Below are positions 1 through 14,500 of a DNA stretch of 64,000 nucleotides, one piece after another. Both the position numbers and the translations under genes were made by a program. Below the pieces are notes generated by a model. The model was not told the DNA's origin, made no database searches, and saw nothing but the letters and a program-made list of their open reading frames with translations. Numbering within the stretch: the stretch's first letter is position 1; each line of letters opens with the position of its first letter. The DNA comes from Paralteromonas sediminis (GTDB lineage: Bacteria > Pseudomonadota > Gammaproteobacteria > Enterobacterales > Alteromonadaceae), in the NCBI RefSeq assembly GCF_003820355.1, contig NZ_RPOK01000002.1:789150-853149 (forward strand), read 5' to 3'.

Positions 1-629
1 ATGTTGATAATCTTATTCCTTTGATGAATGAAGGTAAGGTATTGCCCTATTTAGATATTCCATTCCAGCATGCTAACAAACGAATTTTAAGGCTGATGAA
101 GCGTCCAGGTAGTGCAGAGCGCACCCTAGAACGGATCAAAGCGTGGCGTGAGCAATGCCCTGAGCTGATTATTCGCTCGACATTTATTGTCGGCTTTCCA
201 GGTGAAACAGAAGCAGAATTCGAAGAGCTTCTTGACTTTATTCGCCAGGCACAACTCGACCGTGTTGGCTGTTTTGCCTATTCAGAGGTTGATGGTGCCA
301 AAGCCAACGAATTGCCCGATCCTGTACCCGAGGATGTCAAACAAGACAGGCTGGCTAGATTCATGCAAGTGCAAGGTGAAATTAGCGCACAACGGCTGAG
401 AAGCCGCATAGGCAAAGAATACCTAGTAGTTATTGATGAAGTAACCAGTGAAGGGGCTGTAGGTCGTTGTTTTGCAGACGCCCCGGAAGTAGACGGCGTT
501 GTTCACCTAAACGGCGTTTATGATCTGAACCCTGGGGATCAGGTTTGGTGCGAAATCATTCACTCCAACGAGCACGATTGCTGGGGTGTACTCGTTGAAG
601 AGGAATTAGCAGAGTCAGTTGGCGAATGA
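1..629 (+). CDS. rimO: Ribosomal protein S12 methylthiotransferase RimO, 3' part
   Basis: This is the C-terminal part (about 209 residues) of the radical-SAM enzyme that adds a methylthio group to an aspartate of ribosomal protein S12. The reading frame is already open at base 3, so the gene begins before the window and the first ATG at 21 is internal. Visible features are the LDIPFQHA motif and the RPG stretch of the radical-SAM barrel, the VGFPGETE motif, and a C-terminal TRAM-like domain (roughly the last 70 residues, ending in a DQVWCEI stretch). The N-terminal MTTase domain and the CxxxCxxC cluster lie outside the window. It converges on the kelch gene and overlaps its 3' end by 15 nt. 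Confidence 0.95.
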   Translation, partial: VDNLIPLMNEGKVLPYLDIPFQHANKRILRLMKRPGSAERTLERIKAWREQCPELIIRSTFIVGFPGETEAEFEELLDFIRQAQLDRVGCFAYSEVDGAKANELPDPVPEDVKQDRLARFMQVQGEISAQRLRSRIGKEYLVVIDEVTSEGAVGRCFADAPEVDGVVHLNGVYDLNPGDQVWCEIIHSNEHDCWGVLVEEELAESVGE

Positions 630-1607
630 GAACCATGACACACGATTTTGTGTGTCACTCCCCCCCACTTTTGCCGCACCCGCAATAACAGCGATACGCC
701 CATTGTAGGACACCGCACCTAACCCATGACGAGGCACCGGCATTTCCCCAGCACGATGCCAAGTATCGTCTTTTATAACGTAACGCCAGACGTCTTTGTA
801 AACCCCACCGTCACCGGTAAAAAACTCTCCGCCAAAGGCAAAAATGTCACCATTAATGCTTGCACACGCGAGACCACCTTGTGCCTGTGGCATCGGGGAG
901 AGCGTTGTCCAGCTATCGTTCTTAGCATCGTACCGTTCATTCGAAGCAACATTGCCGCCACCAACAGTCCGACCACCAAGGATATACCATTGATCATCTA
1001 CCACGATTGAGCATGTACTGTTACGGGGAGAAGGCAAAGGTTTCGCTGGCAACCATGTCTGAGTATCGGTATCGTAATACCAGTGTACTGCAACATCGCT
1101 TTGATGGCCCCACTGGCTATTTTCACTTCCACTCGGCGAACGTCCACCGGCAAGGTGAAGACGACCATGTAATACCGCAACGTTAGACTCTGACAAGGGC
1201 ATCGGCAACCGACTGTGGCGCACCCACTTTTCACCATCGAGACGCAATACATCATTGCGATTTACCCAGCTTCCCTGTTCAGAACGGGTAAAACCACCAA
1301 TGTGCAGCAATTCACCTTGCCATGACACGAGTATTCCGTGATGCCAGGGTTCAGGCAGCGAAGGCAGTGACGACCACGCCATGTCTCCCTCGGACCACGC
1401 CCACACAGCGGTATGGATCTGCCAGTCAGGTTGTGAAGCATTAATGCCACCTGCAACAACTATGCTTCCGCCGTGAACTGTAGGATAGATTTCCTGTGTC
1501 GGCTCTGGCAAGTCAATGCCTTTTTGCCACGTTGATGGCCCGGCCCATGCTGCTGAGCTCACTAAAGCCGCACACAGTAGCGGGAACCATGACTTTTTAA
1601 TTGGCAT
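615..1607 (-). CDS. Periplasmic kelch-repeat beta-propeller protein
   Basis: The product is a 330-residue secreted protein. It has an N-terminal signal peptide with probable cleavage after AWA near residue 22, followed by about six kelch blades recognisable by repeated GG pairs with W/Y spacing (VAGGIN, HIGGF, LAGGRS, ILGGRT, FAFGGE, VIAGAA). Such propellers include NanM-type sugar mutarotases, but no catalytic signature specific to NanM is evident. Its start overlaps the kdsB stop by 11 nt, so it is the last gene of the comEC-msbA-lpxK-ycaR-kdsB transcript and is probably translationally coupled. The exact substrate is unknown; an envelope sugar-binding or epimerase role is inference from the fold and the neighbourhood. 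Confidence 0.8.
   Translation of the reverse strand: MPIKKSWFPLLCAALVSSAAWAGPSTWQKGIDLPEPTQEIYPTVHGGSIVVAGGINASQPDWQIHTAVWAWSEGDMAWSSLPSLPEPWHHGILVSWQGELLHIGGFTRSEQGSWVNRNDVLRLDGEKWVRHSRLPMPLSESNVAVLHGRLHLAGGRSPSGSENSQWGHQSDVAVHWYYDTDTQTWLPAKPLPSPRNSTCSIVVDDQWYILGGRTVGGGNVASNERYDAKNDSWTTLSPMPQAQGGLACASINGDIFAFGGEFFTGDGGVYKDVWRYVIKDDTWHRAGEMPVPRHGLGAVSYNGRIAVIAGAAKVGGSDTQNRVSWFSFAN
636..657. terminator. Hairpin at the rimO/kelch convergent junction
   Basis: There is a perfect 8-bp stem, TGACACAC with GTGTGTCA, around a 6-nt GATTTT loop, just after the rimO stop and inside the last codons of the opposing kelch gene. Its position fits a transcription stop for rimO. No T-run follows on either strand, so it is not a classical intrinsic terminator and may act only as a 3'-end stabilising hairpin. 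Confidence 0.35.
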
Positions 1608-2382
1608 GCAGTATATCCTTGTCTTTTAGAAGTAGATTAGACAGGTCTTCTGGTGTATCTATGCCCACAGGAGGGGGTGAAACAGCTTCTTGAACCATAA
1701 TGCTATCACCGTACCAAAGTGCCCTGAGTTGCTCTAACGACTCTTGTTGCTCAATCGCACTCGGCGCATAATCGACATACTGCTGGATATATCCGGCACG
1801 GTAAGCATAAATGCCAATATGTCGCTGAAAATGACTTACGTTGGCTTTTGAAGGGTCAGCGAAGTTGGCCAGCATCGCATCGCGCTGAAATGGGATGCTG
1901 GCGCGAGAGAAATATAAGGCCCTGCCATTTACATCGCAGACAACCTTAACAATGTTTGGGTTTGTAATCTCTTCGACGTCTTTAATCGGCGTACTTAAAG
2001 TGGCCATGGGTGCTTCATGACTGGCTAACAAAGTAGCAACCTGTTGAATATTCTCAGCAGGTACAAAAGGCTCATCCCCCTGCACGTTCACTACAATATG
2101 CTGCTGTGAAATACCACAAGACGTAACGACTTCAGCCAAGCGCTCCGTGCCCGATTGATGGTGAGGCGCCGTCATACACACGGTGGCAGGTTGAGAAACA
2201 ACCTGAGCAATTCGATCATCATCTGTCGCTACGATAATTTGTGATGCACCAGCTTCCACGGCTCTGTCTACCACGTGGTTTATCATTGGCTTTCCGTTTA
2301 TATCAGCAAGGGGCTTTCCGGGGAAACGCGTGGATCCAAACCTAGCTGGTATGATGACACTAAAGGCCACACTGTCTGTCAT
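1597..2382 (-). CDS. kdsB: 3-deoxy-manno-octulosonate cytidylyltransferase
   Basis: This cytoplasmic enzyme activates Kdo with CTP to CMP-Kdo, the sugar donor for the inner core of LPS. It is 261 residues long, slightly longer than the usual 245-250. The nucleotide-binding IPARFGSTRFPGKPL motif is at residues 11-25, NVQGDEP at about 99-105, and HIGIYAYR lies near residue 190. It overlaps the upstream ycaR-like gene by 4 nt (ATGA) and the downstream kelch gene by 11 nt, so all are co-transcribed. The linkage to lpxK and msbA is the classical gammaproteobacterial arrangement. Confidence 0.97.
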   Translation of the reverse strand: MTDSVAFSVIIPARFGSTRFPGKPLADINGKPMINHVVDRAVEAGASQIIVATDDDRIAQVVSQPATVCMTAPHHQSGTERLAEVVTSCGISQQHIVVNVQGDEPFVPAENIQQVATLLASHEAPMATLSTPIKDVEEITNPNIVKVVCDVNGRALYFSRASIPFQRDAMLANFADPSKANVSHFQRHIGIYAYRAGYIQQYVDYAPSAIEQQESLEQLRALWYGDSIMVQEAVSPPPVGIDTPEDLSNLLLKDKDILHAN

Positions 2383-2573
2383 TTTAATGATTCCAACTCT
2401 TCGAGGGATAAGCTTTCCGCTTGTTCTTCAATTAATACTGGGATGCCTTCTTTTATGGGAAAACGCAAGCGATCGAAGCGACACACCAATGACTCAGGCT
2501 GCTGCGTAAGTACAAGTTGTCCCTTGCACACCGGGCAGGCAAGAATTGAAAGAAGTTGTTTGTCAAATGCCAT
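2379..2573 (-). CDS. ycaR: Trm112/YcaR-family small zinc-ribbon-like protein
   Basis: The product has 64 residues and belongs to the UPF0434/Trm112-like family. It carries LLSILACPVCKG near the N terminus, a second conserved block LVCRFDRLRFPIKEGIPVLI, and an acidic C-terminal tail. The second cysteine pair of a zinc ribbon is incomplete (one Cys before RFDRLRFPI), as is common in bacterial members. Its function is not established; the family's eukaryotic relative is an activator of methyltransferases. It is stop-start coupled to kdsB through an ATGA overlap and lies 40 nt downstream of lpxK. Confidence 0.92.
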   Translation of the reverse strand: MAFDKQLLSILACPVCKGQLVLTQQPESLVCRFDRLRFPIKEGIPVLIEEQAESLSLEELESLK

Positions 2574-2613
2574 GATTAATTCTCAGTATAAGTTCATCAA
2601 AATAGAATTGCGG

Positions 2614-3594
2614 TTAATTAGAGGCGATATCTGCGAGTTTATCAAGCAATGCACTTTTCAGCGTATTGGGTAGGTTCGCGCTAACCTCTAAGTACCAACA
2701 ATCTGGATGGGCAAAGGCAGTACATTTCACCGCATCTTTCTCTGTCATTATGGTTGCGCCCAGAGGAAGGTCTTGCGCTGAAAACGCATGATGGTCAGGA
2801 AATGGCAACGCCTCTGTCACCTTAATATGCAGATTAGATAACGTAGTAAAAAAACGCGTTGGGTCGCCTATACCCGCAAGGGCTGTCACACCATCAGCGT
2901 ATTGTTGTCGAAAGGCGTCAATGGTTAACACCTCTTCGTTGTTTCTTACATTGCGAATAACACTGGGATTGAGTGTCATGGCATAGGCATTATTCACTAA
3001 AGGGTTTTGTCCATTATGGATAATCGCGTTAACTGTGGATAATCGCTTAACAGGCTCCCGCAGCGGTCCCATCGGCAACAAAGCACCGTTACCCACTCTT
3101 CTGTCATCCATTACGACCCATTCAATGTCACGCCCTAAAGCGTAGTGTTGAAGTCCATCATCACAAACAACAACATTGCAGCCTAATCCTTTTAAGTGTT
3201 GCGCCCCCCTGTATCGAATGGGGTCGATGACCACCGGGCACGACAGACGCGATGCCATAAGTTTGGGCTCATCACCTACCCACGCCGCTGTATCGGTAGG
3301 CTTAACATGATGCGGGAAAGTGGTACAGTGGCCACCATAGCCTCTGCTTAGAATACCTGGGGAATACCCGGCATCAACCAGCCACTGTGCAGCCTGAGTA
3401 ACCACTGGCGTTTTGCCGTTGCCGCCTACTGAAATATTCCCCACCACCAAGACAGGAATACCAGGATGCCGTTGCTTCATCACGCCGATTGCAAAAAGGT
3501 ACCGTCTTAAGCGCGTCAATAGGCCAAAAAGAATGGTAAGGGGAAAGAACAACCACTTAACCGGGTGGTTATCAAACCACATTGCCCTTAGCAC
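2614..3594 (-). CDS. lpxK: Tetraacyldisaccharide 4'-kinase
   Basis: This inner-membrane-associated kinase phosphorylates the 4' position of the lipid A disaccharide to give lipid IVA. It is 326 residues long, typical for LpxK. A hydrophobic N-terminal segment at residues 12-35 is followed by the P-loop GNISVGGNGKTP at about 52-63. Further LpxK landmarks are ILSRGYGG and VCDDGLQHYAL. Its start lies 2 nt beyond the msbA stop, so the two are coupled in one transcript, and Kdo activation is encoded just downstream. Confidence 0.97.
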   Translation of the reverse strand: MLRAMWFDNHPVKWLFFPLTILFGLLTRLRRYLFAIGVMKQRHPGIPVLVVGNISVGGNGKTPVVTQAAQWLVDAGYSPGILSRGYGGHCTTFPHHVKPTDTAAWVGDEPKLMASRLSCPVVIDPIRYRGAQHLKGLGCNVVVCDDGLQHYALGRDIEWVVMDDRRVGNGALLPMGPLREPVKRLSTVNAIIHNGQNPLVNNAYAMTLNPSVIRNVRNNEEVLTIDAFRQQYADGVTALAGIGDPTRFFTTLSNLHIKVTEALPFPDHHAFSAQDLPLGATIMTEKDAVKCTAFAHPDCWYLEVSANLPNTLKSALLDKLADIASN

Positions 3595-3596
3595 TG

Positions 3597-5351
3597 TCAG
3601 TCTCCAAACTGCAACGCATGCAACTGTGCATAAACACCGCCGCTCTCGAGCAGCGCAGCGTGTTTCCCTTGCTCTATCACCTTACCCTCGTCTATCACCA
3701 GAATCTGATCAGCATTTTCAATGGTCGACAACCTGTGTGCTACGACAATACTGGTGCAGTGTTGTTGCAGTTTTTCCACTGCGTCCTGAATAAATCGTTC
3801 TGATTCCGTGTCCAGCGCCGACGTCGCCTCATCCAAAATCAGAATAGGCGCTTTAAGCAATAATGCACGGGCGATAGCAATGCGCTGGCGCTGACCGCCT
3901 GAAAGCATTAAACCGTTTTCGCCAACCACTGTGTCTAAGCCCTTTTCTAAACTTTCTGCAAATTCAGTCACATGAGCAATACGTGCAGCCTCTTCAATAT
4001 CTTGACGGCTCACTTTATGCAAAGACCCATAGGCGATATTGTTTGCAATACTGTCGTTGAACAAGGTAACGTGCTGAGACACAACAGCAAACTGCTGTCG
4101 TAACGCGGTGAGTTTATAAGACTGAATATCTTTACCATCGATTTCAATCACGCCTGATTGCGGTGAGTAGTACCGTGTTAACAAAGACGAAATCGTAGAT
4201 TTACCACTGCCTGATTTCCCAACAAGGGCAATACTTTGACCAGGCTTGGCATGGAAAGCGACCTGATTGAGCACAGGCTCTTGCGTGTCTGGGTAAGTAA
4301 ATTCTACACCTTTGAACTGGATGTCTCCTTCAATGCGTTCAGGGGCATAAGAACCCTGATCAGACTCGCTCTGTTCATCCAGCACCGCAAAAATACTGCC
4401 ACAAGCGGCCAGTCCTTTTTGCAACTCATTGTTAACTGTGGTGAGTTGTTTAAGCGGTTTTAACAACATCACCATACAGATAACGACATTGATAAATATG
4501 CCTGCTGTTAATTGCTCTGCCATACCCGGCGTACTGGCAATAAAGAGTACCGTAGCCAGTGCAATAGATGCGATCACTTGTATTGATGACACGCTGAGAA
4601 TTTGTGTGACGGCCAGCTTCATAGTTTGCTGGCGATTGGTGTTATTCTTCTCTGCAAACCGGTCTTGTTCAAGCTTCTGCCCACCAAACATCAACACTAC
4701 TTTGTGTCCCTTAACAGCTTGCTCAACCGCAGTGGTCAGATTGCCCATCGCTTTTTGAATATTTTGGCTCACTTTCCTAAATCGTTTGCTGACAAATGAC
4801 ACAATGATCGCAACGACTGGGCCGATGAGTAAAAAAATTAGAGAGAGTTGCCAAGAATAATAAAACATGGCAATCAGTAATCCGAGAACGAGCGCCCCTT
4901 CCCTCACAACGATAAGGACCGCTCTACCCGCTGCGGCCGCTACCTGTTCGGTGTCATAGGTAACTTTGCTTATTAGTGTGCCAGCAGACTGTTTGTCGTG
5001 GAATGAAACGGGCAAATGAATGTATTTTTCAAATAATTGCTGACGCATTTTCATGACAACTTGGGACCCTATCCAGTTCAGTGTGTAGGTTCCCATAAAG
5101 TTAAAAACACCACGCAAAATAAACAAAGGTACGATGGCATAAGCCGCTAATCGCAAATAGCTGTAGTCTTTGTTGGCAAGTGAGTCGTCTATGATGGGCT
5201 GTAGTTGCGCAATGACAAAAGTATCTAACGCCGAATAGCCGACCATACCAATAGTGGCAATGAAAAATAGGAATTTATAAGGTTTGAGATAACTCAAAAA
5301 TCGCCGAGCATTGCTTTTGCTGTGTTCGACACTACCGTGTTCTTGATGCAT
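3597..5351 (-). CDS. msbA: Lipid A export ABC transporter MsbA
   Basis: The product is a half-size ABC exporter of 584 residues that flips core-lipid A across the inner membrane. The N-terminal ABC transmembrane domain (about residues 25-310, six helices) is followed by the ATPase domain with Walker A GKSGSGKS, signature LSGGQRQR, Walker B ILILDEATSALD and the H-loop VAHRLSTI. It sits between comEC and lpxK in the conserved order. The gap to comEC is 43 nt, enough for a weak internal promoter but compatible with read-through. Confidence 0.97.
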   Translation of the reverse strand: MHQEHGSVEHSKSNARRFLSYLKPYKFLFFIATIGMVGYSALDTFVIAQLQPIIDDSLANKDYSYLRLAAYAIVPLFILRGVFNFMGTYTLNWIGSQVVMKMRQQLFEKYIHLPVSFHDKQSAGTLISKVTYDTEQVAAAAGRAVLIVVREGALVLGLLIAMFYYSWQLSLIFLLIGPVVAIIVSFVSKRFRKVSQNIQKAMGNLTTAVEQAVKGHKVVLMFGGQKLEQDRFAEKNNTNRQQTMKLAVTQILSVSSIQVIASIALATVLFIASTPGMAEQLTAGIFINVVICMVMLLKPLKQLTTVNNELQKGLAACGSIFAVLDEQSESDQGSYAPERIEGDIQFKGVEFTYPDTQEPVLNQVAFHAKPGQSIALVGKSGSGKSTISSLLTRYYSPQSGVIEIDGKDIQSYKLTALRQQFAVVSQHVTLFNDSIANNIAYGSLHKVSRQDIEEAARIAHVTEFAESLEKGLDTVVGENGLMLSGGQRQRIAIARALLLKAPILILDEATSALDTESERFIQDAVEKLQQHCTSIVVAHRLSTIENADQILVIDEGKVIEQGKHAALLESGGVYAQLHALQFGD

Positions 5352-5394
5352 ATTTATAGCTTGTTGTTATCGTTGCAGGGGTAAGTTTACCTAA

Positions 5395-7701
5395 TCAATT
5401 CGTTGATAGCGACTTATACCACCTTGGTTGTAAATTTGCTCTGGCAGTTACAACGTTTATTGGCCTTCCGAAGTTAGCGCTGTTGAGCTCGAATCGAACA
5501 AAACCGTCTAACGCCGTGTTAAGAATAATAGCGCCAGCCTTCTGATAACGTGTAACAACTTCATCATGAGGAAAGTGCCAGCGATTTAAATACCCTGTTG
5601 TAAATACAACATATTGGGGTAAAACAGCATTTATAAAGGGGGAAGTCGATGAAGTCTTACTGCCGTGATGCGGTGCAATAAGGATATCGGCGGACAAGTC
5701 ATCGCCTAATGCCAGTAACTGTTGCTCGGCCTCAGCTTCAATATCACCGGGAATAAGTATACGAATGCCGTTATCTTCTACCATGAGCACACAAGAACGA
5801 TTATTGGGCGTAAACTTGGTTGCCTTTGATGTAGGCCACAATACTCGGACGTTTACTTGGCCAAGGCGCCACCGATCGCCACGTTGACACCCTCCATCAG
5901 GAGAGCGCCAGTGTTTGATCAAACCAGACTCCATCAAGTATTCGCTGCCTCCAGCATGGTCATTGTCAAAATGGGTAAGCACCCCCATCAAGGATACATT
6001 AGGGTAAAAGCGCTGTAAGTTCGGTTGTAATACTGCCTCAGCCATACTGAACCCACTGGGATAACTCGGTCCAGTGTCTACTAACATAGCAGTGTTTGCT
6101 GCTCTCACGACCAAGGCATTACCTTGTCCGACATCGTATACTTCAAGGGTCCAAGAGCTGTCTTCAAATGGCGTGCTTTGAGTGCGCATTAAGGTTAAAA
6201 CAGCGCATATAGCGATTAAGGACATTAGCCTGCGTTGATAAGAAAACCGAGGCAGTAAAAGTAGAAAAAGTAAAAAATATAAGACGACTAACGGTTGGCA
6301 ATCGGGCTGAACTCGCCAATAAAGCGCATTCATGCTTTGTAACAGGTCAATTAAAAACACTAGCGCGTAAGAGGTTGGCTGCAACACTATGTCTGCTGCA
6401 GAAGGGTAAATCAGAAGTAATAACAGACTAATGAAACATGCTGGCACGATCAAAAAAGTAATAATCGGAATAAAAAAGATATTGGCAACAGGTGCTAGCC
6501 AGTAAATATTACCAAACACCAACGCACTTATTCCCATCATCAAACTGCACAAACCTATCTGCAATTTCAGTAGTGTCAGCAGACTCGGTAGCCAGCCGGC
6601 TTTGGGCTTGTCTTGTAGCCACAGCAACAACAAAATCATGGCAACAGCACTAAAACTCAAATACAAACTGATGCCGTAAATCGAAAAAGGAAATAGCATC
6701 AAACATATCGCCAAGCCACATTTAAGCAGCTGAGAAGGCGAAATGTAAGCATTGCTGCTGATAATCAGACTCACAACAGACATGCCACACCAAGCCCTGA
6801 CCAAGGTCAATGGCATCGCGCAAAGTACCACATAGCCACCCGAGACGATTATCGTCGACCATAACACAGGCGCGGTTATATTTACGGAAGCATTTTGGCG
6901 GTGAAATTTCCCAATTGCAAACCAGACAAACTGCGACGCCCACCAGCAAATAGCAAACACAATGCCCATATGAAGGCCGGAAAGTGCGAATAGATGAGAC
7001 AGGCCAAACCGTTGCAATAAAGACCAATCAGCTTTATCAAACTGACTTCTGTCAGCAAGCATTAGTGCTCTCACCCACTTTTCGCCTGGCAACGCCAGTT
7101 TTTGTAACCGCGCGCTTATCGTTGAAGCAAGATCATTTACAGGTTGAAGTAGCGCGTTTTTATCACACCGGATGACATAACCCGTAGCAATAATGCTTTC
7201 ACTGACCAACCAACGCCAGTAGTCAAAACCCATAGGATTCTGCAGGCCGTGTGACGGTTTAAGACGCACACATAATTGCACCTGCTGACCGCGTTGGAAG
7301 TGAATTCCAGTATTGTACCAACTCACTCTCACATTGCCCTTGGCTAAGCGATGATGCAAGGTGTTAAGTGCGATTGTGTATTTGCTGGAGGCCGGATGAT
7401 GCTGCGCAGATAAAATTTCACCTTGAATTGTGACATCTTGTTGAATTTCTGTATTTGGTAGTTGCCATCCGGCATACCAATGTCCTACACTCGCGAACCA
7501 GATAAACCCAATTGTCCCACCTGCGAAATACGGGAAAAAGGGCGTTAAGTATTTTTTCAAGCGATCGTGCAAGGCAATAAGCAAAATCAGCAGTGAACCT
7601 ATACTTAATAAAAAAGTCTGAGTGGGTAAGACATGCCAGAACTGGGACGTTAGTGCGACGATAATGAACCCAGATAAAGCGTTACCCCATGCATTTAGCA
7701 T
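5395..7701 (-). CDS. comEC: ComEC/Rec2 DNA internalisation channel
   Basis: This is the inner-membrane channel that carries single-stranded DNA into the cytoplasm during natural transformation. It has 768 residues: an N-terminal DUF4131 region with two or three helices, the multi-spanning competence domain (LFALSGLHMGIVFA near residue 235), and a C-terminal metallo-beta-lactamase-like domain containing LTHFDNDHAGG and APHHGSKTSS. It is the first gene of the leftward envelope operon and diverges from the DUF2062 gene across a 39-nt gap that must hold both promoters or leaders. All expected domains are present, so it is probably functional. Confidence 0.95.
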   Translation of the reverse strand: MLNAWGNALSGFIIVALTSQFWHVLPTQTFLLSIGSLLILLIALHDRLKKYLTPFFPYFAGGTIGFIWFASVGHWYAGWQLPNTEIQQDVTIQGEILSAQHHPASSKYTIALNTLHHRLAKGNVRVSWYNTGIHFQRGQQVQLCVRLKPSHGLQNPMGFDYWRWLVSESIIATGYVIRCDKNALLQPVNDLASTISARLQKLALPGEKWVRALMLADRSQFDKADWSLLQRFGLSHLFALSGLHMGIVFAICWWASQFVWFAIGKFHRQNASVNITAPVLWSTIIVSGGYVVLCAMPLTLVRAWCGMSVVSLIISSNAYISPSQLLKCGLAICLMLFPFSIYGISLYLSFSAVAMILLLLWLQDKPKAGWLPSLLTLLKLQIGLCSLMMGISALVFGNIYWLAPVANIFFIPIITFLIVPACFISLLLLLIYPSAADIVLQPTSYALVFLIDLLQSMNALYWRVQPDCQPLVVLYFLLFLLLLPRFSYQRRLMSLIAICAVLTLMRTQSTPFEDSSWTLEVYDVGQGNALVVRAANTAMLVDTGPSYPSGFSMAEAVLQPNLQRFYPNVSLMGVLTHFDNDHAGGSEYLMESGLIKHWRSPDGGCQRGDRWRLGQVNVRVLWPTSKATKFTPNNRSCVLMVEDNGIRILIPGDIEAEAEQQLLALGDDLSADILIAPHHGSKTSSTSPFINAVLPQYVVFTTGYLNRWHFPHDEVVTRYQKAGAIILNTALDGFVRFELNSANFGRPINVVTARANLQPRWYKSLSTN

Positions 7702-7740
7702 TGTTTATTACCTAGTCCATCTAAAGACAAAAGAGTGGCT

Positions 7741-11502
<3,762 letters not shown>

Positions 11503-11517
11503 TATTTTCCCAGTTAA

Positions 11518-14500
11518 TTAGGCCTGTACCATGGATACGGCTTCGTCTACGTCTACTGCAACCATGCGAGAAACGCCTGGCTCGGCCATTGTAACACCTG
11601 TTAAATGGCTGGCCATTTCCATCGCTATTTTATTGTGTGTAATGTAAATGAACTGCACTGAATTCGACATTTCAGACACCAAGTTACAAAATCTTCCCAC
11701 ATTGGCATCATCCAGCGGCGCATCAACTTCGTCCAATAAACAAAAAGGTGCGGGATTAAGCCGAAAAATTGCAAACACCAATGATAAAGCGGTCAGCGCT
11801 TTTTCTCCACCGCTAAGCAGATGGATTGTACTATTTTTCTTGCCCGGCGGTCTTGCCATTATCGTGACACCGGTCTCTAGTAGATCATCATCAGTCAACG
11901 CGAGATAGGCTGAACCCCCTCCAAATACCTTGGGGAAAAGCGATTTTAAATCACTGTTAACCTGGTCAAATGTGGTGCTAAACCGTGTTCGAGTTTCTTT
12001 GTCTATTTTTCTTATGGCGGATTGTAGCGTCTCAAGTGCGTCGTTCAGGTCATCATTTTGATCATCAAGATGCTTTTTTCTCTCTGCCTGGACTTTGTAT
12101 TCTTCAACCGCAGCTAAATTAACCGCACCCAAGCGTTTTAAGGAAGCGGTGGTCTGCTCAAGCCGTTGCTGCCACGTGTTTTCTTGTGCATCCTCGGGCA
12201 ACGTTTCCATGGTCTCTTTGACCGTATGTCCTGTTTCCTTGAGCTGCTCTAACACCCCTGAGGCTCTTACCCTGAAGCCTTCAGCTTCAAGATTGAGACT
12301 TTCCTTAATCGAAGATTGTGCCTCCATCTCTCGTTGGATCCCTTGTTGATCCTGTTGTGCCTTACTCAGCCAAGCTTCTACTTCAGACATTTGCTGCTGA
12401 AGCACTAGTAGCTGCTCTTCTGCTTCGGCACGAGCTGCTAACCACACTTGAAGCTGTTCATCGTCTGATTCAACCGGATTCGACAGTGCCAGCTTTTCCT
12501 CAGCCAATTGCGATTGTTCATCCTTCCATTCCTGCAACTGACTTTGCAGTCTGCTTACAGACTGCTGCACATGATCAACCTGTTGAGTCAGTGCATTTAC
12601 TTTGAGCGTAGTCTCGTGATTAGATTGGGTAACAACATCATATTGCGTTCGCGCCTGACTCACTTGAGACTGTAAGTCTGCAAGCTGCTTTTCAACATCA
12701 TCTTGGGTTGTTTCGAGTTCGAAAATTTCTGCTTCCAGTAATTCAACACTTTCAGACAATTTTTCAAGTTGCATTTGCTCTTGCTCTAACAATGCCGCTT
12801 GCTTTTCCAGCTCCTCATCTAGCTTTGTGGCCCTTGCCTGATTCTGTTCCACTTGCATGGCAACAAGGCCGTGACGCTGCGTAACATCAGCTAGGCTGGC
12901 CTGACTGTGGCTCAGAGCGGTATTACTTGCATCGAGCTGTTTCTCTAAATCTGCAAGCGCCGAGCGCTCGCTGTGCAATGCTTGCTCAGCATGGTCTAAA
13001 GCTGCTTCAGACGTTTTCTTTAATTGGTATTGCTCAGTGAGTTTAGCTTGTCTTTGCAGTGCCCCGCTCGCCAGCTGTCCAGCCCCAAAAATAGCCCATT
13101 CATTGCTTAGCCATAACCCTGATCGTGCAATGACACTTTCCTCTGCCTCTATTGATGGCAGAAGCGAAAATGCCTCCTCATCTTCATCAACACAGTGTAT
13201 GTGATTGAATAGCAGAGGCACGCTGACTGAATCACACTGTTCGGCAAGCGTTCCAGACCGTTTTTGGCTGGTAAAAGCCTCAGAAAACACCACTCGCTTG
13301 CTGTTTGGCAGGGTATCTGCTGGGCTATCATCGGTTATCACCGCCATTGATGACGTAATAAGTGGCTCCCCCCAATGCGCCAAGACTTGCTCTACCAATG
13401 GCTCAAAGCCCGGTTTAACTGTCAGCGATTGCCAAAGTGGCAAAAACTCATGGTCGATATCTTGTTGTTGTTGCAGTGCCTCCAGCGCATCTATCGTTGC
13501 TTGATGTTTGTTGCATAAAGCCTGTGCACTTGCCTTGATGTCTTCAGCCTGTTGCACTTTTTCGCGTTGAACAGTGACTTTCTCTTTTACACGCTCAACA
13601 TCGGCTTTGCAGCTATCTACCTCTTCCTTAGCCTGCAACTTAAGCTCTTCCAAACTTTCTGACTGCGCGACTAACATTTCATCGGTCGCAGTGCGCTTTT
13701 CTTCTTCCAACTCTCTCAGTCGTTGTTGTGTCCGCATCTGCATGGACATAGTTGACTGGATCTTGCCATGACACGCTTGTGCATCGCGTTTTTTCTGGTG
13801 ATAACGCTCATCGTTTTGACGGCGATTTTCAGTAAATAACTGCAATGCCTCTTCAGCGTCTTCTCGGCGGGCTTGTAATTCGCCTTTTTGCTCAGCCAAC
13901 AAGGCCTGCTCAGGTAACAAGGCATCTAACTCAGATCGCGCTTCAGATAGCTGCGCATCGAGCAGCGTCTTTTCTTCGGTACCTTTCTCTACTTTGCTCA
14001 CCAATTGCTGGTGCAAGGCATCAATCTGCTTAATCCGTTGTTCGCGATACTGACCGGCTTCCTCAGCCCGCGTGATTTGTGTGGCGAGCTTGAAAACCGT
14101 TTGTTGTGTATCGTCCATAGCAACGTTCAATTGACGTTGCTTTTCACGGTACGTCTCAATACCAGCTTCGTCGCCATGGTAACGCGCTTTCAAGGCTTCA
14201 AATTCGTTTTCACTCTGCTTTATCTTGTTGTCAAGCTGTTGTATTTTTTCGTTTAAGCCTAAATAGCGAATGACTGCCAGCTCACTTTTCAGCTGTCTTT
14301 CCTGTTTTTTCAGTGTGGTATAGCGTTCAGCTGCTGCCGCCTGTCGCTGAAGTTTTTCTAGTTGCTGACCCAGCTCACTCCTAACATCCGACAACCGGTC
14401 AAGATTCTCTAAGGTATGACGAATTCGTGTTTCAGTTTCTCTTCTACGTTCTTTGTATTTAGATATCCCTGCTGCTTCTTCGATGAAAACGCGTAGCTCT